From: Pontibacter ruber
GTDB taxonomy: Bacteria > Bacteroidota > Bacteroidia > Cytophagales > Hymenobacteraceae
Direction: 5' to 3'
Assembly: GCF_023630205.1 (NCBI RefSeq)
Contig: NZ_JALPRR010000001.1
Location: forward strand, 434,001 to 498,000
Length of the DNA: 64,000 bases
Shown: in pieces, positions 25,501 through 34,438 of the stretch
How the letters are laid out: every line of letters starts with the position of its first letter
How positions within the stretch are numbered: position 1 is the stretch's first letter
Position numbers and translations under genes: made by a program
Notes under the pieces: model-generated
The model's database searches: none
Told to the model about the DNA's origin: nothing
Seen by the model: the letters and a program-made list of their open reading frames with translations, nothing else

Positions 25501-26484
25501 TTATACTTCTAGATTATCAAATTTAATATCCCACATGCACTTGAAATGTCCTTTCGGGCACTTGCTGTAGCCGATCTTGGAGCAGGGACGGCAGCTGAGG
25601 CCGTTTACCTCCAGCACTTTATACTTTGTCCGGAAGGGGTACATGCCGAACTCCGGAATGGTATTTCCCCACACGCTGATGATGTCTTTTTGGAAAGCTG
25701 CTGCAATGTGCATCAGGCCGGTGTCGTGGCTTACTACCTGCGTGGCCTGCCGTACCAGCGATGCCGACCCGTTGAGGTTATACTTGCCACAGGCGTTGAG
25801 AATGGTAGTGCGCGTTTCGTGTTTTGTGTTTTGTTCTTGGAAGTGGGCGGCGATTTCATCTCCGGTTGCAGCGTCTTCCTTTCCGCCTAAAAGTATAATT
25901 GACTGCTGCAATTTCTCACACAATTCTATAATGCGTGCCGTAGGCAGGCGCTTGGTGTAGTGCTGTGCGCCAATGGCAAAGGCAACATAGCCCTGCTGGA
26001 ATGGTCCAGGCAATGTCTGCAGGTCCACCTCATCCTGGGCAGGTATAAAATAATCCAGGCCAAGACCATCATCATTTACACCCAGCGGCGCGGCAGCGTC
26101 GAGGTAGCGCTGCACAATGTGCATGTTGGGCAGCCGGTTGATCTTGAAGTTGACCATCAGCCACTTTTCGTAGTTGAGCTTGTTAAAGCTCTTGCTCGGC
26201 TTGCCCAACCGTGTTTTGATGATGCGGGTACGCAGGTTGTTGTGCAGGTCTACTACGTAATCAAAGTTCTCGGCTTTCAGCTGCTGCACCAGGTCACTCA
26301 GGCTATCACCTAAAAGGTGCAGCTTGTCTATGTAAGGGTTGTTTTCAAGTATACTTCTGAAGCCCTGCTTGGTACAATAATGCACCTCCGCCCCCGGCAC
26401 CTGCTGTTTGATGCAGCGGATAACGGGCGTCGTCAGCACGATGTCGCCGATAGAAGAAAAACGTAGGATGAGGATTTTAGGCAT
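25501..26484 (-). CDS. Glycosyltransferase family 9 (heptosyltransferase-like), copy 1
   Basis: 327 residues. Typical GT9 features are the N-terminal ILRFSSIGDIVLTTPVIRCI (Rossmann, conserved Gly/Asp), VVDLHNNLRT in the middle, and the C-terminal VSHDTGLMHIAAAFQKDIIS, which binds the nucleotide sugar. The tail CSKIGYSKCPKGHFKCMWDI is Cys-rich and recurs in the second copy (37734-38741). GT9 enzymes add heptose or related sugars to the LPS core on the cytoplasmic face. The donor sugar is unknown. The gene ends in GAAGTATAA, so its stop codon is part of the abundant AAGTATA word. Confidence 0.92.
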   Translation of the reverse strand: MPKILILRFSSIGDIVLTTPVIRCIKQQVPGAEVHYCTKQGFRSILENNPYIDKLHLLGDSLSDLVQQLKAENFDYVVDLHNNLRTRIIKTRLGKPSKSFNKLNYEKWLMVNFKINRLPNMHIVQRYLDAAAPLGVNDDGLGLDYFIPAQDEVDLQTLPGPFQQGYVAFAIGAQHYTKRLPTARIIELCEKLQQSIILLGGKEDAATGDEIAAHFQEQNTKHETRTTILNACGKYNLNGSASLVRQATQVVSHDTGLMHIAAAFQKDIISVWGNTIPEFGMYPFRTKYKVLEVNGLSCRPCSKIGYSKCPKGHFKCMWDIKFDNLEV

Positions 26485-26487
26485 TCG

Positions 26488-28191
26488 TTACTTTATCTTC
26501 TCCTTCCGCTTCCTGAAATACTGTGCAACTTCTTCAGCTGATCGGGCATTGAAGGTCATCTCTTTTGTAAGGCCTCCTTTGCGACCTACCAGCACGCCAT
26601 ACTTCATGTCGTCGTAGCCGCTGGTGTGGTGAGCGTCCGGGTTGATGCTGATCATCACACCCTTTTCCAAGGCATACTGCACATGACGCCAGTCCAGGTC
26701 CAATCGCCAGGGGTTGGCGTTGATCTCGATGATGACGTTGTTGGCCGCGCAGGCATCAATTACCATCTTATGGTTGATCGGGTAACCCTCACGGCGCAAT
26801 AGCAGGCGGCCGGTCGGGTGGCCAAGTATGGTAGTATAAGGGTTCTCGATAGCGGTGATCAAACGGGCAGTGGCTTTCTGCTCGTCCATGTTCAGGTTAC
26901 TGTGGATGGAGGCAACAATAAAGTCAAAAGATGCCAGCACATCGTCTTCGTAGTCCAAGGAGCCATCGCCCAAAATGTCCGATTCGATGCCTTTGAAAAT
27001 CTTGAACGGAGCCAGTTTCTGGTTCAGCTCGTCAATTTCACGGTGCTGGCGCATCACGTCACCTTCGCGCAATCCGCCTGCATAGGCTGCAGTTTTAGAG
27101 TGATCGGATATGCCCAGGTACTGATAGCCCATATCGCGGCAGAAGGTAGCCATCTGCTCCAGGGTATGGGCGCCGTCGGAGTAGGTACTGTGATTATGCA
27201 GTATGCCTTTCAGGTCAGTGAACTCGAGCAGCTTGGGCAGTTTGTTGTCCATCGCCAGTTGCAGCTCGTTGGTGCCTTCACGCAGTTCAGGCGCTACGTA
27301 AGCCATACCTGCCGATGCGTACACATCTTCTTCTGACGCATGATTTCCTTCGCCTGCAACGCCAAGCAGACACTTGCCCGCTGCAAACACCTGCGACAGG
27401 TGCGCCGGTGCCGCAGAACGCTTCAGCAGCTCGCTGCCAAAATTCTCCGGAGAAGCAAAGTATACTTCCAGCCCCAGGCCACTTACGCGGTGCTGCCCGC
27501 GCCATGCAAACGGCCCCGACTTCCGGGTATCCTGCTCTACCACCTCCAGGCTATTCAGCTTTTCCTGGGCAAAGGCCGGCGTTGCTGTCGCCACCACAAA
27601 CAACAGCGATTCTACAATCTCAAGCCTACGCCGTATATCGCCTGCTACTTCTACCCTGGTTTCCAGCAGAACTTCTTTTATACGTTGCAGCAGCTCCTCA
27701 GCGGCCGACTCAGCCTCGGCATACAGCAACTTGCCACGGTTCTGCTGGGTAAAGAGCAGCGCCTGCTTTATGTTTTCCTGCGTTTTGGCGCCGAAGCCTT
27801 TAATCTTGCTTAGCTTGTCCTGCTCGCATGCGTCCAGTAACTCCTCCAGCGTTTCGGTACCCAGCTCTTTCCAGATCAGGCGTACTTTTTTGGGACCGAT
27901 GCCTTTTATACCCAGCATTTCCACTACCCCCGGAGGCGTAGCTGCCAGCATCTGGTCCAGCTCCTCGAAAGAGCCGGTTGTATTTATCTCTACAATTTTA
28001 GCGGCGATGCCTTTGCCCACACCGGCTATACTCTCCAGTTCGGCCTGCGTTTTAACAACCAGGGGTTCCTCCACCAGCTCCAGTGCCGCTACGGCATTGG
28101 CATAGCCGCGCACCTTAAACGGATTGGCATCGTGCAGCTCCAGCAACTCGGCCGTCAGCTTGAAGAGCTTTATGATCTTTTTATTTTCCAA
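26488..28191 (-). CDS. PolX-like protein: HhH, degenerate polymerase region, intact PHP domain
   Basis: 567 residues. Helix-hairpin-helix repeats lie at 50-140 (IAGVGKGIAAKIVEIN, IKGIGPKKVRLIW). The nucleotidyltransferase region follows, but its catalytic GDxD is replaced: in VAGDIRRRLEIVESLLFVV (182-200) the two Asp positions read Ser195 and Leu197. The C-terminal PHP domain keeps every expected ligand (His332, His334, Asp339, His364, Glu403, His430, His458, Asp519, His521). So DNA synthesis is unlikely, while metal-dependent exonuclease or phosphoesterase activity is likely. Bacterial PolX acts in base excision repair. First gene of the unit with GT9 and the orphan. Confidence 0.88.
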   Translation of the reverse strand: MENKKIIKLFKLTAELLELHDANPFKVRGYANAVAALELVEEPLVVKTQAELESIAGVGKGIAAKIVEINTTGSFEELDQMLAATPPGVVEMLGIKGIGPKKVRLIWKELGTETLEELLDACEQDKLSKIKGFGAKTQENIKQALLFTQQNRGKLLYAEAESAAEELLQRIKEVLLETRVEVAGDIRRRLEIVESLLFVVATATPAFAQEKLNSLEVVEQDTRKSGPFAWRGQHRVSGLGLEVYFASPENFGSELLKRSAAPAHLSQVFAAGKCLLGVAGEGNHASEEDVYASAGMAYVAPELREGTNELQLAMDNKLPKLLEFTDLKGILHNHSTYSDGAHTLEQMATFCRDMGYQYLGISDHSKTAAYAGGLREGDVMRQHREIDELNQKLAPFKIFKGIESDILGDGSLDYEDDVLASFDFIVASIHSNLNMDEQKATARLITAIENPYTTILGHPTGRLLLRREGYPINHKMVIDACAANNVIIEINANPWRLDLDWRHVQYALEKGVMISINPDAHHTSGYDDMKYGVLVGRKGGLTKEMTFNARSAEEVAQYFRKRKEKIK

Positions 28192-28347
28192 AGCGATACA
28201 TCGTATAGGTACAAAGATAGAAAAACCACGCGTATCAACTTCACACCAATGGCCGGGCTTTTATATTCGGTAGCTTCTATATAAAAGATGAAATGCGTAC
28301 CTTAGCTTCGCTAAAGCCTCTGTGGGCGGGCAAAAACCACAACTGCT

Positions 28348-28764
28348 ATGAAACAAGTATCGCTGCTCTTTATCCTGTGCCTGCTGCTGCTGGCGAATAC
28401 GTGCAAGAAAAAAGACAAACTGGAGGCCGAGCTGCTGGGCAAAACCTGGCTGCACTCGTTTGAAGAAGACCAGGCCGACATTATCGTGTACCGGCCCAAC
28501 ACCTACGACTTTGCTCCATCGAGAGGAAGAACAGGCTTTTTACTGGAAAAAGGCGGCGTGGCCAAGCAGTATGACATTGCCCCTACCGATGGCCTCGAAG
28601 CGCACGAGGGCACCTGGAAATTAGGTAAAAAGAACAACGTGATCGTGCATTTGCCCGGAAACGGTCGCCCGGAACAGCACTTTAGCCTGGAGATTGTGTC
28701 GCTGGAAGATGAAGTACTGAAAGTGCGCAAGCAGCCTGACCTGCCACAGCAGGAGCAGAAATAA
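28348..28764 (+). CDS. Probable lipoprotein of unknown function
   Basis: 138 residues. A hydrophobic N-terminus ends LLLLANTCKKK, a loose lipobox (Thr before Cys), so anchoring is probable but not sure. The remainder (LLGKTWLHSFEEDQADIIVYRP, GTWKLGKKNNVIVHLPG) resembles the small lipocalin-like lipoproteins common in Bacteroidota, by pattern only. It is divergent from the polX-like gene and 35 bases before the EVE-domain gene. Confidence 0.75.
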   Translation: MKQVSLLFILCLLLLANTCKKKDKLEAELLGKTWLHSFEEDQADIIVYRPNTYDFAPSRGRTGFLLEKGGVAKQYDIAPTDGLEAHEGTWKLGKKNNVIVHLPGNGRPEQHFSLEIVSLEDEVLKVRKQPDLPQQEQK

Positions 28765-28799
28765 TTATACTTAACAAATACCTTTTACTTACATACTAC

Positions 28800-29204
28800 A
28801 TGCATTACTGGTTAGTAAAATCAGAACCTGAAACTTTTTCCTGGGCTGATCTGGTGAGAGATGGCCGTGCCTGCTGGGACGGTGTTCGCAATTTCCAGGC
28901 CCGCAACAACCTGCAGCAGATGCAGCCCGGCGACCTGGTGCTTTTTTACCACAGCGTATCCGAAAAAGCCGTGGTAGGCATCGCCAAAGTAGACAAAGCC
29001 GCTTACCCCGACCCTACTGCCGACGACGCCAAATGGGTTGCCGTGGACCTGATACCCTTCCGTGATTTCAAGGATCCGGTAACACTGGAACAGATCAAGC
29101 AGGACAAGCGCCTGGAAAACATTGCCCTCCTGCGCCAGTCGCGCCTGTCGGTGATGCCGCTAAAGCCCGAGGAGTTCGACGTGCTGCTGGCCCTGGGCAA
29201 CTAG
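28800..29204 (+). CDS. EVE-domain protein
   Basis: 134 residues made of a single EVE (PUA-like) domain: MHYWLVKSEPETFSWADL, CWDGVRNFQARNNLQ, PGDLVLFYHS and the C-terminal SRLSVMPLKPEEF are the family signatures (human THYN1 type). The fold binds modified bases in DNA or RNA, and some family members read modified cytosines. No restriction or methylation gene is adjacent, so the ligand is open. It is cytoplasmic, and probably cotranscribed with the upstream lipoprotein gene. Confidence 0.93.
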   Translation: MHYWLVKSEPETFSWADLVRDGRACWDGVRNFQARNNLQQMQPGDLVLFYHSVSEKAVVGIAKVDKAAYPDPTADDAKWVAVDLIPFRDFKDPVTLEQIKQDKRLENIALLRQSRLSVMPLKPEEFDVLLALGN

Positions 29205-29326
29205 GAAGGCAAGGGCAGGTAAATTGCTGGCAGCACCTTACAACGATATGTGGTAAAACAGAGTACAATGCTATAGTTCTGCCACATAAGATTTTTCCGG
29301 TACCAAACAGCATGTAACGCTTACCT

Positions 29327-30805
29327 ATGGCTAAAGTACACTGCCTGTTGCTATGCCTATTTGCTCTGCTACCCACCTGCCTCTGGGGACAGGAGCCCAA
29401 ACAACCTGTGCGCCTGGAACTGCCTTATAAACTGGAGGAAACAGAGGTAGAACTAATGGCTCTGCCAGACAGCAGCCTGCTTGTGTACAGCAAAACCAGT
29501 AACGTTTGGGGAACACAGGCTACCTTTCTTTTTGAGAAGTATAATGCGCAGCTGGAGCGGGTCTGGAGCAAGGAAGTAGAACTGGAGCCCGACAGCTATT
29601 TCGAGCGTTTCTTCACTGAGCAACCTTATACTTACATCGCTTTCAGCAGTGACGACACCAGGAACTATAAATTTCTGAAGATCGACCTGGCTACGGGAGC
29701 AATTCAGGCCACCGCGCACAAGATAGAAACGATCGACCTGATCTACGAATACAATGTGCTGCAAGGCCGCTACTTTGTGATCGGGAGGAACAGGCAGGAC
29801 GAAAAGCCGGTGTTGCTGCACATCAACCCGGAAAAAGATGAGATAAAACTGTTGCCGACCATTTACGCGGAGGAGTCGTCGTTTTCAGACCTGCTTGCAG
29901 ATGCAGAGCACCAGCGAGTAGATGCGGTACTTACCGAATCGAACGGACGCATTTCGCGGCTGCAGGTAAAAAGCTTTGATGCAGACGGCGAGCTGATCAA
30001 CAACTTTTTTATACTTCAGCAGGAAGATAAAAGCCTTCTGAACGCGGAGGCCACCCCCGGCGACAGCGCCACCAAAATGCTTGTGGGCACCTACGGCACC
30101 CGCGACCTGCGGTATTCTAAGGGGTTCTTTGTTACGCCGGTTGCCTCGCGGGGCGAAGAAGCTACTTTTTACAACCTGCTGCAGTTAAAAAACTCCTTTA
30201 AGTTCATGAAGCCGAAGCGGGAGAAGCGTTTCCGCCAGCGTGAAGCGCAGCGCCTGAAAGCCGGCAAAGAGCCAACTTTCCGTTACCGCTTTCTCCTCCA
30301 CGACCTTATTTCCACTCCTACCGGCTACGTACTGGCTGCCGAAGTATACTACCCGCAATACCGCAACTCCGGCGGTTACATGGATGCCTCGGTGCGCGGT
30401 GGCTCCCGCTGGCTGGCAGCTTACAAACGTACCCATGCCATTGCCGCAGGCTTCGACCGGAACGGCGTTCTGCTCTGGGATAACAGCTTCAGGCTCCGCG
30501 ACCTCTCCACCCCCGAACTCACCCATGCCATAGAAGTAGCCTACACCCTTGACGGGCGCATGATTATGGCCTACCCGGAAGAAGACCAGATCATCTACTC
30601 TGTGATGCAGCAGGACAGCTATAGCGACGAAAAAACATTCGTGGACCTGAAGACTTACGAAGAGAAGGAAAAAATAACGAGTACCGAAGAGCCACGCCTT
30701 ATTCCCTGGTACGGATCAAGTTTTGCCGCCTATGGATTTCAACGGGTCAAATCATCGGGCAACGGCACCCGCTCTGTGTTCTACATCAACAAGATCACTT
30801 TTTGA
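29327..30805 (+). CDS. Large secreted protein of unknown function
   Basis: 492 residues with a signal peptide (about 1-21, ending LWGQ). The mature part alternates short strands with acidic loops and repeated blade-like blocks (LMALPDSSLLVYSK, YNVLQGRYFVIGRN, TPTGYVLAAEVYYPQ, VAYTLDGRMIMAYPEED), which suggests a beta-propeller. A basic segment (KFMKPKREKRFRQREAQR) interrupts it near residue 290. No catalytic motif is visible and I cannot name a family. It stands alone, with family E repeat tracts downstream. Confidence 0.8.
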   Translation: MAKVHCLLLCLFALLPTCLWGQEPKQPVRLELPYKLEETEVELMALPDSSLLVYSKTSNVWGTQATFLFEKYNAQLERVWSKEVELEPDSYFERFFTEQPYTYIAFSSDDTRNYKFLKIDLATGAIQATAHKIETIDLIYEYNVLQGRYFVIGRNRQDEKPVLLHINPEKDEIKLLPTIYAEESSFSDLLADAEHQRVDAVLTESNGRISRLQVKSFDADGELINNFFILQQEDKSLLNAEATPGDSATKMLVGTYGTRDLRYSKGFFVTPVASRGEEATFYNLLQLKNSFKFMKPKREKRFRQREAQRLKAGKEPTFRYRFLLHDLISTPTGYVLAAEVYYPQYRNSGGYMDASVRGGSRWLAAYKRTHAIAAGFDRNGVLLWDNSFRLRDLSTPELTHAIEVAYTLDGRMIMAYPEEDQIIYSVMQQDSYSDEKTFVDLKTYEEKEKITSTEEPRLIPWYGSSFAAYGFQRVKSSGNGTRSVFYINKITF

Positions 30806-30984
30806 TTGTTGGTTGTTGATTGTTTATTGTTTATTGTTGATTGGTTGTATTGCTGTTTTAGGCTGATGAGCTAAGTCTGCAGGAAAAGAGTGCATTAAAC
30901 AATGCCTACAACACCAGGTGATATAAAGGCACTGCCTGAACCTTCCATCAATCAGCAATTAACAATCGCAATTAACAGTTTAAC
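30805..30984. repeat. Family E tract pair (GATTGTTGATTG type)
   Basis: Left tract 30805-30846 iterates TTGATTGTTTATTG. The right tract (about 30945-30984) iterates CAATTAACAATC, its complement. Between them about 100 bases without a clear terminator. Confidence 0.65.
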
Positions 30985-31001
30985 ATTTTACCCGAACTCT
31001 C

Positions 31002-31009
31002 TATATTTG
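31002..31009 (+). promoter_or_regulatory. Candidate -7 box for pyrR-pyrB
   Basis: TATATTTG, 18 bases before the pyrR ATG. The leader would be very short, so PyrR-type attenuation upstream of pyrR seems impossible. Confidence 0.5.
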
Positions 31010-31026
31010 CAACTATACTTCCGGCT

Positions 31027-31575
31027 ATGCAGAAAAGACTTATCGTAAACCACCAGCTGCTCGATATCATGGTGATGCGCCTTTGCCACCAGCTCATCGA
31101 GAACCATGGCGACTTTTCTGATTCAGTAATTATTGGCCTGCAGCCACGTGGCAAGCAGGTAGCACAGCGCATTCAGCGCACCCTGGCAGCCATACTTGGC
31201 AAAACCGTCCCAACCGGCTACCTCGACACCACCTTCCACCGCGACGACTTCCGGAGAAGGGAAACACCGCTTACAGCCAATGCCACCCACATTGATTTTC
31301 TGATCGAAGGCAAAAAAGTAATCCTGGTGGATGATGTGCTGTACACGGGCCGGTCGGTAAGGGCTGCCATGGATGCCATGATCGCGTACGGGCGCCCGGC
31401 CAATGTGGAGTTGCTGGTACTGATTGACCGCCTCTACAGCCGCCACCTGCCCATTGAGGCAACGTACGTCGGCCGCCGGGTAGACTCGCTGCAAAACCAG
31501 CGGGTGCTGGTAGAGTGGCAGGATGACAGTACAGCAGAAGACAATATCTGGCTTATCACCAAAAACGAAGAATAA
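31027..31575 (+). CDS. pyrR: PyrR bifunctional regulator / uracil phosphoribosyltransferase
   Basis: 182 residues, type I phosphoribosyltransferase fold. VILVDDVLYTGRSVRAA is the PRPP-binding signature, and IIGLQPRGKQVAQRI and TGYLDTTFHRDDF are PyrR-specific. In Firmicutes it binds pyr mRNA to control attenuation and has uracil phosphoribosyltransferase activity. Here no attenuator hairpin is visible before pyrR or in the nine bases between pyrR and pyrB, so a regulatory role for this copy is unproven. It is cotranscribed with pyrB. Confidence 0.95.
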   Translation: MQKRLIVNHQLLDIMVMRLCHQLIENHGDFSDSVIIGLQPRGKQVAQRIQRTLAAILGKTVPTGYLDTTFHRDDFRRRETPLTANATHIDFLIEGKKVILVDDVLYTGRSVRAAMDAMIAYGRPANVELLVLIDRLYSRHLPIEATYVGRRVDSLQNQRVLVEWQDDSTAEDNIWLITKNEE

Positions 31576-31584
31576 ATCTTACTC

Positions 31585-32508
31585 ATGCAAGAGCTCAGCG
31601 TCCGGCACCTGTTAGGCATCAAAGACATCACTCCACAAGATATTCAGCTCATTTTTGAGACCGCCGATAATTTTAAAGATGTCCTGAACCGCCCCATCAA
31701 GAAAGTGCCCTCGCTTAGGGATATTACCATTGCCAACGTTTTTTTCGAGAACTCGACCCGAACGCGCCTTTCGTTTGAGCTGGCCGAGAAAAGGCTTTCG
31801 GCAGACACTATCAACTTCAGCAGCAGCGGCAGCTCCGTTAAAAAAGGCGAAACCCTGCTCGATACGGTAAACAACATCCTGGCCATGAAGGTGGACATGA
31901 TCGTGATGCGCCACTCCAGCCCGGGAGCACCGCATTTCCTGAGCCGCCACATTGATGCCAACATCGTAAACGCCGGCGACGGCACCCACGAACACCCAAC
32001 CCAGGCTCTGCTTGATTCTTTTTCCATCCGGGAGAAGTATGGCGAAGTAGCCGGTAAAAAGGTGGTCATCATAGGCGATATCCTGCACTCGCGGGTTGCG
32101 CTTTCTAACATCTTTGCGCTGCAGAAGCTAGGTGCAGAGGTGATGGTTTGCGGCCCGATCACGCTGCTGCCCAAGTACATCAAAGACTTAGGCGTGAAAG
32201 TGGAACTGGATGTACGTAAGGCCCTGGCATGGTGCGATGTAGCCAACGTGCTGCGCATACAGCTGGAGCGCCAGCAAATGAAATATTTCCCATCGCTGCG
32301 TGAGTATACCTTATACTATGGCATCGACAAAAAGCTGCTCGACAGCCTGAATAAAGAGATCACAATCATGCACCCTGGTCCGATAAACCGGGGCGTAGAA
32401 CTAAGCTCCGATGCCGCCGACTCGCACCACTCCATCATCCTGAACCAGGTAGAGAACGGTGTGGCGATACGCATGGCAGTTTTATACTTGCTGGCTTCGA
32501 AAGGGTAA
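31585..32508 (+). CDS. pyrB: Aspartate carbamoyltransferase catalytic subunit
   Basis: 307 residues. The carbamoyl-phosphate motif FFENSTRTRLSFE (53-65), the HPTQALLDSFSI motif and the C-terminal MHPGPINRGVE identify the catalytic chain. It condenses carbamoyl phosphate with aspartate in the second step of de novo pyrimidine synthesis. pyrI is not present, so the enzyme is probably an unregulated trimer or regulated at the gene level. It starts nine bases after pyrR; a terminator follows at 32550. Confidence 0.97.
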   Translation: MQELSVRHLLGIKDITPQDIQLIFETADNFKDVLNRPIKKVPSLRDITIANVFFENSTRTRLSFELAEKRLSADTINFSSSGSSVKKGETLLDTVNNILAMKVDMIVMRHSSPGAPHFLSRHIDANIVNAGDGTHEHPTQALLDSFSIREKYGEVAGKKVVIIGDILHSRVALSNIFALQKLGAEVMVCGPITLLPKYIKDLGVKVELDVRKALAWCDVANVLRIQLERQQMKYFPSLREYTLYYGIDKKLLDSLNKEITIMHPGPINRGVELSSDAADSHHSIILNQVENGVAIRMAVLYLLASKG

Positions 32509-32549
32509 GGTTATACTTGTAGATCTATACTTAAAAGACTTATACTTCT

Positions 32550-32581
32550 GCCCTGCTTCTCTAAAGAGGCAGGGCTTTTTT
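32550..32581 (+). terminator. Terminator after pyrB
   Basis: GCCCTGC (32550-32556) pairs with GCAGGGC (32569-32575), followed by six T. Three TATACTT words lie just before it. Confidence 0.85.
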
Positions 32582-32685
32582 ATACCTGCTGAACAGATAC
32601 ACAGATGGTTGGTTATACTTGCTTGAGGCTGATTGTCTACAAATCAATTTGTAACCTATTGAGCCGATCAGCATAAACTACAAGT

Positions 32686-33708
32686 ATGAATTCGCAAAAC
32701 AAGATCAGACTAAGTATACTGGACCAGTCGCCGGTACGCAAAGGAGGCAATGCCGCGCAGGCCTTGCAGGAAACCTTGGCGCTGGCCAAAGAGGCAGATA
32801 AACTGGGCTACACCCGCTTCTGGGTATCGGAACACCACAACACGCGCGGGCTGGCAGGCTCTACACCGGAGGTGCTCATCCCCTACCTGGCCAGCCAGAC
32901 CAGCCGCATACGCATTGGTTCCGGCGGTGTGATGTTGCCCCACTACAGCGCCCTGAAAGTAGCCGAGAATTTTAAGCTGCTGGAGAATCTTTTTCCGGGG
33001 AGGATAGACCTGGGCATAGGCCGTGCGCCTGGCACCGACCGTGTTACGGCCGCTGTCCTGAACCCTTACAACAACTTCAGCGACGAAGCCTTTATGCAAC
33101 AGTTGAAAGACATCGGCCATTACCTGCACGACACCTTCGAGGCTGGCGACATTACCGAAAAAGTACGCGCCACGCCTACTACCACTTCGGTGCCTCCTGT
33201 CTGGCTGCTGAGCTCCAGCGGGCAAAGCGGGCTGTTTGCTGCACATTTTGGCTTTGGTTTTTCGTTTGCGCACTTCATAAACCCTGTTGGCGGTGCGCAG
33301 ATGGTGAAAGCTTACAGAGAACACTTTGAGGCTTCCGAATTTCTGAAACAGCCGGAGGCAAACGTAGCGGTGTTTGTCATGTGTGCCGAAACAGAGGAAA
33401 AGGCACAGGAACTGCAGGAAACCATGGACCTGGTGATGCTGCGCATCGGGAAAAATATAAGCGCAGGCACGCCACCTTACGCAGATGTGAAAAACCAGCA
33501 ATACACAGAGGCAGAGCAAGAGCGCATCAAGGCCAACCGCCACCGCATGATCAGCGGCACCCCGGACCAGGTAAAAGAAAAGCTGGAGAAGCTGGCAACC
33601 GAATACGATGTGGCCGAGCTCATACTTGTTACCATCACCTATGATTTTGAAGACAGACTTGAATCCTACCGCTTGCTTGCAGAGGCTTTTTCACTCTCCC
33701 AGGTATAA
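32686..33708 (+). CDS. LLM-class flavin-dependent oxidoreductase
   Basis: 340 residues, a TIM-barrel luciferase-like monooxygenase. LSILDQSPVRKGG, FWVSEHHNTRGLAGSTPEVLI and FPGRIDLGIGRAPGTD are typical of the YhbW/MsnO8-like subgroup. Such proteins bind FMN and oxidise varied small substrates; natural substrates of this subgroup are mostly unknown. It lies in a stretch dense in TATACTT words and precedes a small hydrolase gene by about 90 bases. No flavin reductase gene is nearby. Confidence 0.93.
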   Translation: MNSQNKIRLSILDQSPVRKGGNAAQALQETLALAKEADKLGYTRFWVSEHHNTRGLAGSTPEVLIPYLASQTSRIRIGSGGVMLPHYSALKVAENFKLLENLFPGRIDLGIGRAPGTDRVTAAVLNPYNNFSDEAFMQQLKDIGHYLHDTFEAGDITEKVRATPTTTSVPPVWLLSSSGQSGLFAAHFGFGFSFAHFINPVGGAQMVKAYREHFEASEFLKQPEANVAVFVMCAETEEKAQELQETMDLVMLRIGKNISAGTPPYADVKNQQYTEAEQERIKANRHRMISGTPDQVKEKLEKLATEYDVAELILVTITYDFEDRLESYRLLAEAFSLSQV

Positions 33709-33796
33709 CTCCTGCTTTCCTTCTTATATCAAAGCACAACCATACTTTAAACGTTGCTACCTTGCGGCTTTAAACAGCATCAACAAAGTATAGACT

Positions 33797-34333
33797 ATGC
33801 CTCAAACGCAGATCATACACATACCCGGCTTAGGTAACTCGGGCCCGGAACACTGGCAAACCTTATGGCAGGCGCAGCAGCCGGGAAGTATACGCGTGCA
33901 GCAATCCGACTGGGACAACCCCGTATGCAGGGACTGGGTGGAAAAGCTACAGGAAGTGATTGAGCAGGCAAGCGGCAAAGAGATTATACTGGTAGCACAC
34001 AGCCTCGGCTGCCTGACGGTAGCCCACTGGGCACAGAAGTATAAAGCCAACATCAAAGGCGCCTTACTGGTAGCCCCGCCAGAAGTGGAACTAAATGTTG
34101 AACTGAAAGAGGTGCTGGACTTTGCGCCTTTCCCTAAAAGCAAACTGCCATTCCGAAGTATATTGGTAGCCAGCACCGACGACGACTACCTGACCATCGA
34201 ACGGGCGGAGTACCTGGCTGAGCTGTGGGGCAGTGAATTTGTAAACGTAGGCGCCAAAGGCCACATCAATTCCTACTCCAACCTGGGCGACTGGCCGGAA
34301 GGGCAGGAACTGTTAGCTAAGCTGCTGCCTTAA
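33797..34333 (+). CDS. RBBP9/YdeN-type alpha/beta hydrolase
   Basis: 178 residues, a compact alpha/beta hydrolase. The N-terminal IIHIPGLGNSGPEHWQTLW is the family hallmark. The nucleophile is Ser69 (VAHSLGCLT), with acid Asp (128-130, TDDDY) and His156 (GAKGHINSYSNLG) completing the triad. Members are serine hydrolases of unclear physiological substrate. A strong terminator follows. Confidence 0.92.
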   Translation: MPQTQIIHIPGLGNSGPEHWQTLWQAQQPGSIRVQQSDWDNPVCRDWVEKLQEVIEQASGKEIILVAHSLGCLTVAHWAQKYKANIKGALLVAPPEVELNVELKEVLDFAPFPKSKLPFRSILVASTDDDYLTIERAEYLAELWGSEFVNVGAKGHINSYSNLGDWPEGQELLAKLLP

Positions 34334-34381
34334 CAAGTCTGAAGTATAAACCGGGTATAGGTATACTCTTCTCCTTTAAAC

Positions 34382-34415
34382 AAAAAGGCGCCGCAGAAAC
34401 CTGCGGCGCCTTTTT
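34382..34415. terminator. Bidirectional terminator between hydrolase and ompA-like genes
   Basis: 15-bp perfect stem AAAAAGGCGCCGCAG with an AAAC loop and T/A runs on both sides. Confidence 0.92.
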
Positions 34416-34438
34416 CGCTATTCTTTCCAATTCAATTA

